From Azorinus chamasolen (Eukaryota; Mollusca; Bivalvia; Cardiida; Solecurtidae), in assembly GCA_963576725.1 (NCBI GenBank), contig OY755242.1, positions 61,694,324 to 61,758,323 on the forward strand: a stretch of DNA of 64,000 nt. Reading direction: 5' to 3'. The notes under the pieces were generated by a model. The model was not told the origin of the DNA and searched no databases. It worked only from the letters and a program-made list of their open reading frames with translations. The position numbers and the translations under genes were made by a program. The stretch's first letter is position 1. Each line of letters starts with the position of its first letter. This document shows positions 49,101-55,100 of the stretch, one piece after another.

Positions 49101-52100
49101 CACGCCCAAACCATGATCAAACTCAACCTTGATACATCGTGTATCATCAAGACAAACATTTTGAGCAAGTTTGAGGAAGATTGGGCTAAAATTGTGATTG
49201 CTGGAGGGTTACAAAGATTTTTCTAAAATATGACCTAGTGACCTAGTTTTTGACCCCACATGACCCACTTTCAAACTTGTCTGAGATTTTATCAGGACAA
49301 TCATTCTGACAAAGTTTCATGAAGATTTGGGCTGAAAATGTGACCTCTACAGTGTTCACAAGGTTTTTCTACTATTTGACCTGGTGACCTAGTTTTTGAC
49401 CCCACATGACCCACTTTCGAACTCGTCCGAGATTTTATCAAGACAATTATTCTGATACAGTTTCATGAAGATTGAACAAAAATTGTGACCACTAGAGTGT
49501 TCACAAGCATATTGTTGATGACGGATGACGGACATTCAAGTCTCCCAAAAGCTCACCCTGAGCTTTGCTCAGGTGAGCTAATAATCAGATGAGACTGACT
49601 GAGGCTGTAGTGATGATAACAGTCAAGAAATCTTTATAACATAAACAGACTTTATCACAGAAATTATAACGAGATTCCAGGCAAAAGAGTGGTAACATTA
49701 GATATTCATTCCTGCTGGTCTTACAGGTCTAGTGGGGAATTTTGTAGAGACCTCTGGCTGTACATACTGCCCTTCCGGATCACGCCCTTGTCTATACTTT
49801 AATACAAACCAGAGTAAAATATAAAGGTGCGGTACTCAATTACTAAAGTCATCCTTGCTCCACCAAATCCTATGTTGCAACCACTCTTTAGAAGCATCTC
49901 TTTGAGACCATTCTAAAGTGTGGTCACAGCATAAAGAAGTTATCCTTGAAAATGTTTCAATCTACGCATCTTATCTGGACCTCTGAATACAAACATACAG
50001 AAAATCCAAAATATGCATGACTGTTTACAGCTTATGATACCGTATCGCAGGATCAACATAAATACACATGTACATATTAGTCGTATTGGTGTTGTTTTCA
50101 ATTGTTTGACATGAAATATAAATTTATATGATGTGTCTTTAGTTTTTATCCCACTTGCCTTTAATTCATAGAAAGAATATTATGTAGAGAGATCCACTTG
50201 ACATTTTTAAATGTGTTCAGGGATATATGCACTTCCGAGATTGATCCGAATTTGTGTACATGTTTTTATATGTATCTAGAATAAGTTGACCTCTTGATAA
50301 GTCAACCTTTAAGCATAGTCCCTAGAAGAACGACACATCGAAGTTATACTGCAGATATGACAGATATAACTCTACAAGTTATACTGCAGATATGACTACA
50401 AGTTATACTGCAGATATGACTCTACAAGTTATACTGCAGATATGACTCCAGATATGACTCTACAAGTTATACTGCAGATATGACTCTACAGTTGCTGCCA
50501 TGGTCAGATATTTCTGCCATTACAAAATTTAATCTTACTGATATTCAGGATGCCGATATTTCTTATATGAATATTCAAGGAGTAAAGTGTTAACCCTTTC
50601 CCTGTTCATTCCAAATTTCAATACCTACTGAATATTCATAGATAAAATGATTGTAACTAAATATGGAAGATGGAAAATTGTAGCCATTTTAGAAAGTAAA
50701 GAGACAGAGCTTTGAAATTCTATTAGCAAACAGAGTAGACCCTGATCAGACGGCTCCTCTAGGAGCCGTCTGATCTGGGTCTACTCTGTTTGCAAATGCG
50801 TGAAAACACGTTTATATGTGGGAAAGGGTTAAACACTTCCTAAAACCCAAGTACTGCCACCTATGACCTATAAAGCTGACTTGTCTACAATCTATCACAA
50901 CCTGTATGTCGAAGTAGACTTGTCTAAAAGAGTATTTGAGTTAATCTAACTTTTAATGATAGGGTGTATTCTACAAGATTTTTTCCTTGCATGGAAAATA
51001 TGAAACAAACAGTACAGACCCTAATAAGAGGATCCCTACATGATCACTCTTTATCTGGATCTACAGTAAAACCTCTCTATAACGACCACCTACTTTCACC
51101 TTGCTTTAAGCAGCCACCTGCCTTTAACACAAAATACTTGATGTGGCCGTTATAGAGAGGTTTTACTGTATATATTTTGCATATAGCTGCCCTGATTATC
51201 TATCAACCGACTATCATTGGACACTAGGCACAACTGGGTTATTTTCACAGTATCTTCTATTAACCCTTTACTCCATAAATACGCTGTTCTACACCATTGC
51301 AAACAGAGTGGATCCAGATCAGATGGCTCCTATAGGAGCCGTTTAATCAGGGCCTGCCTGCTCTGTTTGCTTATGATATAATATATTTATGATTTTATAA
51401 CTTCTGCAATGGCCAAACATTTATGTGCTCATGTGTCATTATAAAAATCCAACTACATGTAATTAACCCTTTCCCTGTTCTGTGTTCATTCCAAATTTCA
51501 GTACCTACTGAATATTCATAGATAAAATGATTATAATGAAATATGGAAGATGGAAAATTGTAGCCATTTAAGAAGTAAAGACACAGATCTTTGAAATTCT
51601 ATTAGCAAACAGAGTAGACCCTGATCAGACGGCTCCTCTAGGAGCCGTCTGATCTGGGTCTACTCTGTTTGCAAATGCGTGAAAACACGTTTATATGAGG
51701 GAAAGGGTTAACCCTTTCCCTCATAGGCTATTTTTAGATGCAACTGCTTTGAATGAATCTACCCAAAAGGAGCATTTACTAGAGAAAAGTAAAAAATTTA
51801 GAATTTTGTAGTTTGAAACCATTGTGATAAACAGAGCATTTGCTCCTATATCACAATGGTTTCAAGAAGTGGTTATTACAGAAGCGTAGAAAGGCGTATT
51901 TATGGCGGAAAGGGTTAATATTCATGATGTCATTATTTCCTTCATGTTTATATTCATGGAGTAAAGGGTTAATACGGCCCATGTAAGGTGGTTTCTTTAC
52001 CTCGATCTTGGGCTGTTGGCCATGTCAGCTAGTCTGTCTGAGCCCATCAACATCTTGGCCCGCTCCATGTAATCCATGTGGGTTCGCATCAGCTGTACAC

Positions 52101-55100
52101 AGATGGACAAAAGAGGTAATAAATTAACATCACAAGCTACAATCAATTAACATGTGCATGCAAAAATAAATTAAGCGTTTTCCAAACAAGAGGGCCATGA
52201 TGGCCCTAAATCGCTCACCTGGTTACTATAGACATATGCATACACTGTATTTCTATGTAAAAATAAGTCAGCTTCAGTTTGGGGCCAATATGAAACCAAG
52301 GGCCATCATTTTAGGCCTGGAGTTTAAAATTTGAACAATCTAAATAAAGGAACATTAGATGATGCTTCATATAAGTTTCAAAGTTCCGGGCCATACAATT
52401 TCTACAAAGATTTTCCTATGAAAAACTGACAAGCCAGGGGCGGGCCATTTTGGTCCAGGAGTCATAAGTTGAACAATCTTGGTAGAAAACCATTAGATGA
52501 TAATACATACCAAATTTCAAAGGTCTATGCCTTACATTTTAGGAGGAGAAGATTTTCAAAGATTTTCCTATGAAAAACTGATAAGCCCCGGGGCGGGGCC
52601 ATTTTTGGTCCGGGAGTCATAGTCTGAACATTCTTTGTAGAGGACCATTAGATGATGCAACATACCAAATATCAAATGTCTAGGCCTTATGGTTTCAGAG
52701 AAGGAGATTTTTAAAGATTTTCCTATGAAAAAATGATAAGCCCCGGGGCGGGGCCATTTTTGGTCAAGGGGTCATAATTTGAAGAATCTTTGTAGAGGAC
52801 CAATAGATGATGCTACATACCATATATCAGACGTCTAGGCCTTACAGTTTCAGAGAAGATTTTTAAAGATTTTCCAATGAAAAACTGATAAGCCCCGGGG
52901 CGGGCCATATTTGGTCCGGGGGTCATGATTTGAACAATCTTTGTAGAGGACCATTAGATAATGCTACATACCAAATATCAATGGTCTAGGCCTTACGGTT
53001 TCAGAGAAGATTTTTAAAGATTTTCCAATGAAAAACTGATAAGCCCCGGGGCGGGGCCATTTTTGGTCCGGGGGTCATGATTTGAACAATCTTTGTAGAG
53101 GACCATTAGATAATGCTACATACCAAATATCAATGGTCTAGGCCTTACGGTTTCAGAGAAGAAGATTTTTAAAGATTTTCTAATGAAAAACTGATAAGCC
53201 CCGGGGCGGGGCCATTTTTGGTCCGGGGGTCATAATTTGAACAATCTTTGTAGAGGACCATTAGATGATGCTGCATACCAAATACCAAAGGTCTAGGCCT
53301 TTACGGTGTCAGAGAAGAAGATTTTTAAAGATTTTCCAATGAAAAACTGATAAGCCCCGGGGCGGGGCCATTTTTGGTCTGGGGGTCATAATTTGAACAA
53401 TCTTTGTAGAGGACCATTAGATAATGCTACATACCAAATATCAAAGGTCTAGGCCTTACAGTTTCAGAGGAGAAGATTTTTAAAGACTTTCCTAAGAAAA
53501 ACTGATAAGCCCCAGGGCGGGGCCATTTTTGGTCCGGGGGACATAATTTGAACAATCTTTGTAGAGGACCATTAGATGATGCTACATACCGAATATCAAA
53601 GTTCTAGGCTTTGTGGTTTCAGAGAAGAAGATGTTTAAGTAAATTGTTGACGACGCACATACGCATATACGCAAGACGCACGACGATAGACGCCGGAGCC
53701 AGCCCCCTCACAATACCTCACCTGGCACTTTGTGCCAGGTGAGCTAAAAAGCGTATACAGTATAACCTGTCTTTAGTGGCCATTCATTTATTAAACAGAG
53801 GAGTCTTAAAAAGCAGATGGTAGAATAATGCAGGACAAAAGAAATACAGAAAGCTCCTATAGGAACTTTCTGCATTACTTTTGACATGCATTAAGCTACC
53901 ACCTGCCTTACAGCTCCAAAATAAGACCTCTTTTTGTTGGCCGCTTAAACCATTACTCCATTAATACGCCTTTTTATGCCTTTGCAAACAGGATATACCC
54001 AGATCAGACGTCTGATCAGGGTCTGCTCTGTTTGCTTATGATATAATATAGATATGATTCTACAGTTTTTGACATGGCCAAACATGCCCATGTGCTATTA
54101 CAACAATTAACCTAATTAATATTCATGACATCATTGATATTCATAGAGTGAAGGGTTAACCCTTTCCTCCATAAATACACCTTTCTACGCCTCTGTAAAA
54201 GTCACTTTATGAAACCATTGTGATAAATAGAGCATTTGCTCCTATAGGAGCAAATGTTCTATTTATCACAATGGTTTCAAACTACAAAATTCTAAAAAAA
54301 ATCCTTTTCTCTAGCTAATGCTCCGTTTGGGTAGATTCATTCAAAGAGGTTGGGTCTAGAAATAGCCTATGGAGGAAAGGGTTAAGAGAGATTCTACTGT
54401 ATGTCACCTGATACTGATACTTTTAGGCAGGTGGCTGCTTAATGTAATAAGGAGCTTTCTGCATCGCTTTCATCCCACAATTAAACTGCCACCTGCCTCC
54501 AAGACCGATATTACTACTAAATTTAACATCCAGTTTAGAGAGTGGTTTAACCGTACTCAGGACCCCAGAGCTCCAGATAAGATGCGTAAATCAGAATATT
54601 TTCAAGAACAACTTCTTTATTTCTACACCAAACCCTATGTTGTGACCACTTTTTAGAATCGTCTCTTCGAGACGATTCTAAAGAGTGGTCACAACACAGG
54701 GTTTGGTGGAGAAATGACGATTTTAGTATTTGAGTACGCACTGTTATCTGTAGCTCTGGGACCCAGACTTCTAGTTGTCTACATGTCTGTCACTTACCTC
54801 TGTGTATCGTTCATGCACCTTGTTATACTCTTTTTTCATCTCTGATTCCTTGTCTTCCATTCTATTCACTGAAAACATAGAACAAAAAGTTGAAATTAGT
54901 GTTTAAAATAATCTCTATAATGCAGTTTTCCTAATCCATGTGAGAGAAATTCTAAAATAGAATAGTTGATAGAAAGTTTAATGAATGTCCATATACATGA
55001 ATATGTTTTCTCAAAAGCAGTATTAACTTTGCCCTGCATTAAGCTACCACCTGAATCTAGCACCCAGAATTATACCTTTTTTAGGTGGTTGCATTAGCGG

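Larger units (their letters stand above)
51260..51972. mobile_element. TTAA-A MITE split by two further TTAA elements
   Basis: Left part 51260-51472 with full core; right part 51919-51972 (TATTCATGATGTCATTATTTC.. GTAAAGGGTTAA). Two complete elements lie between, joined by a shared TTAA. Confidence 0.88.
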
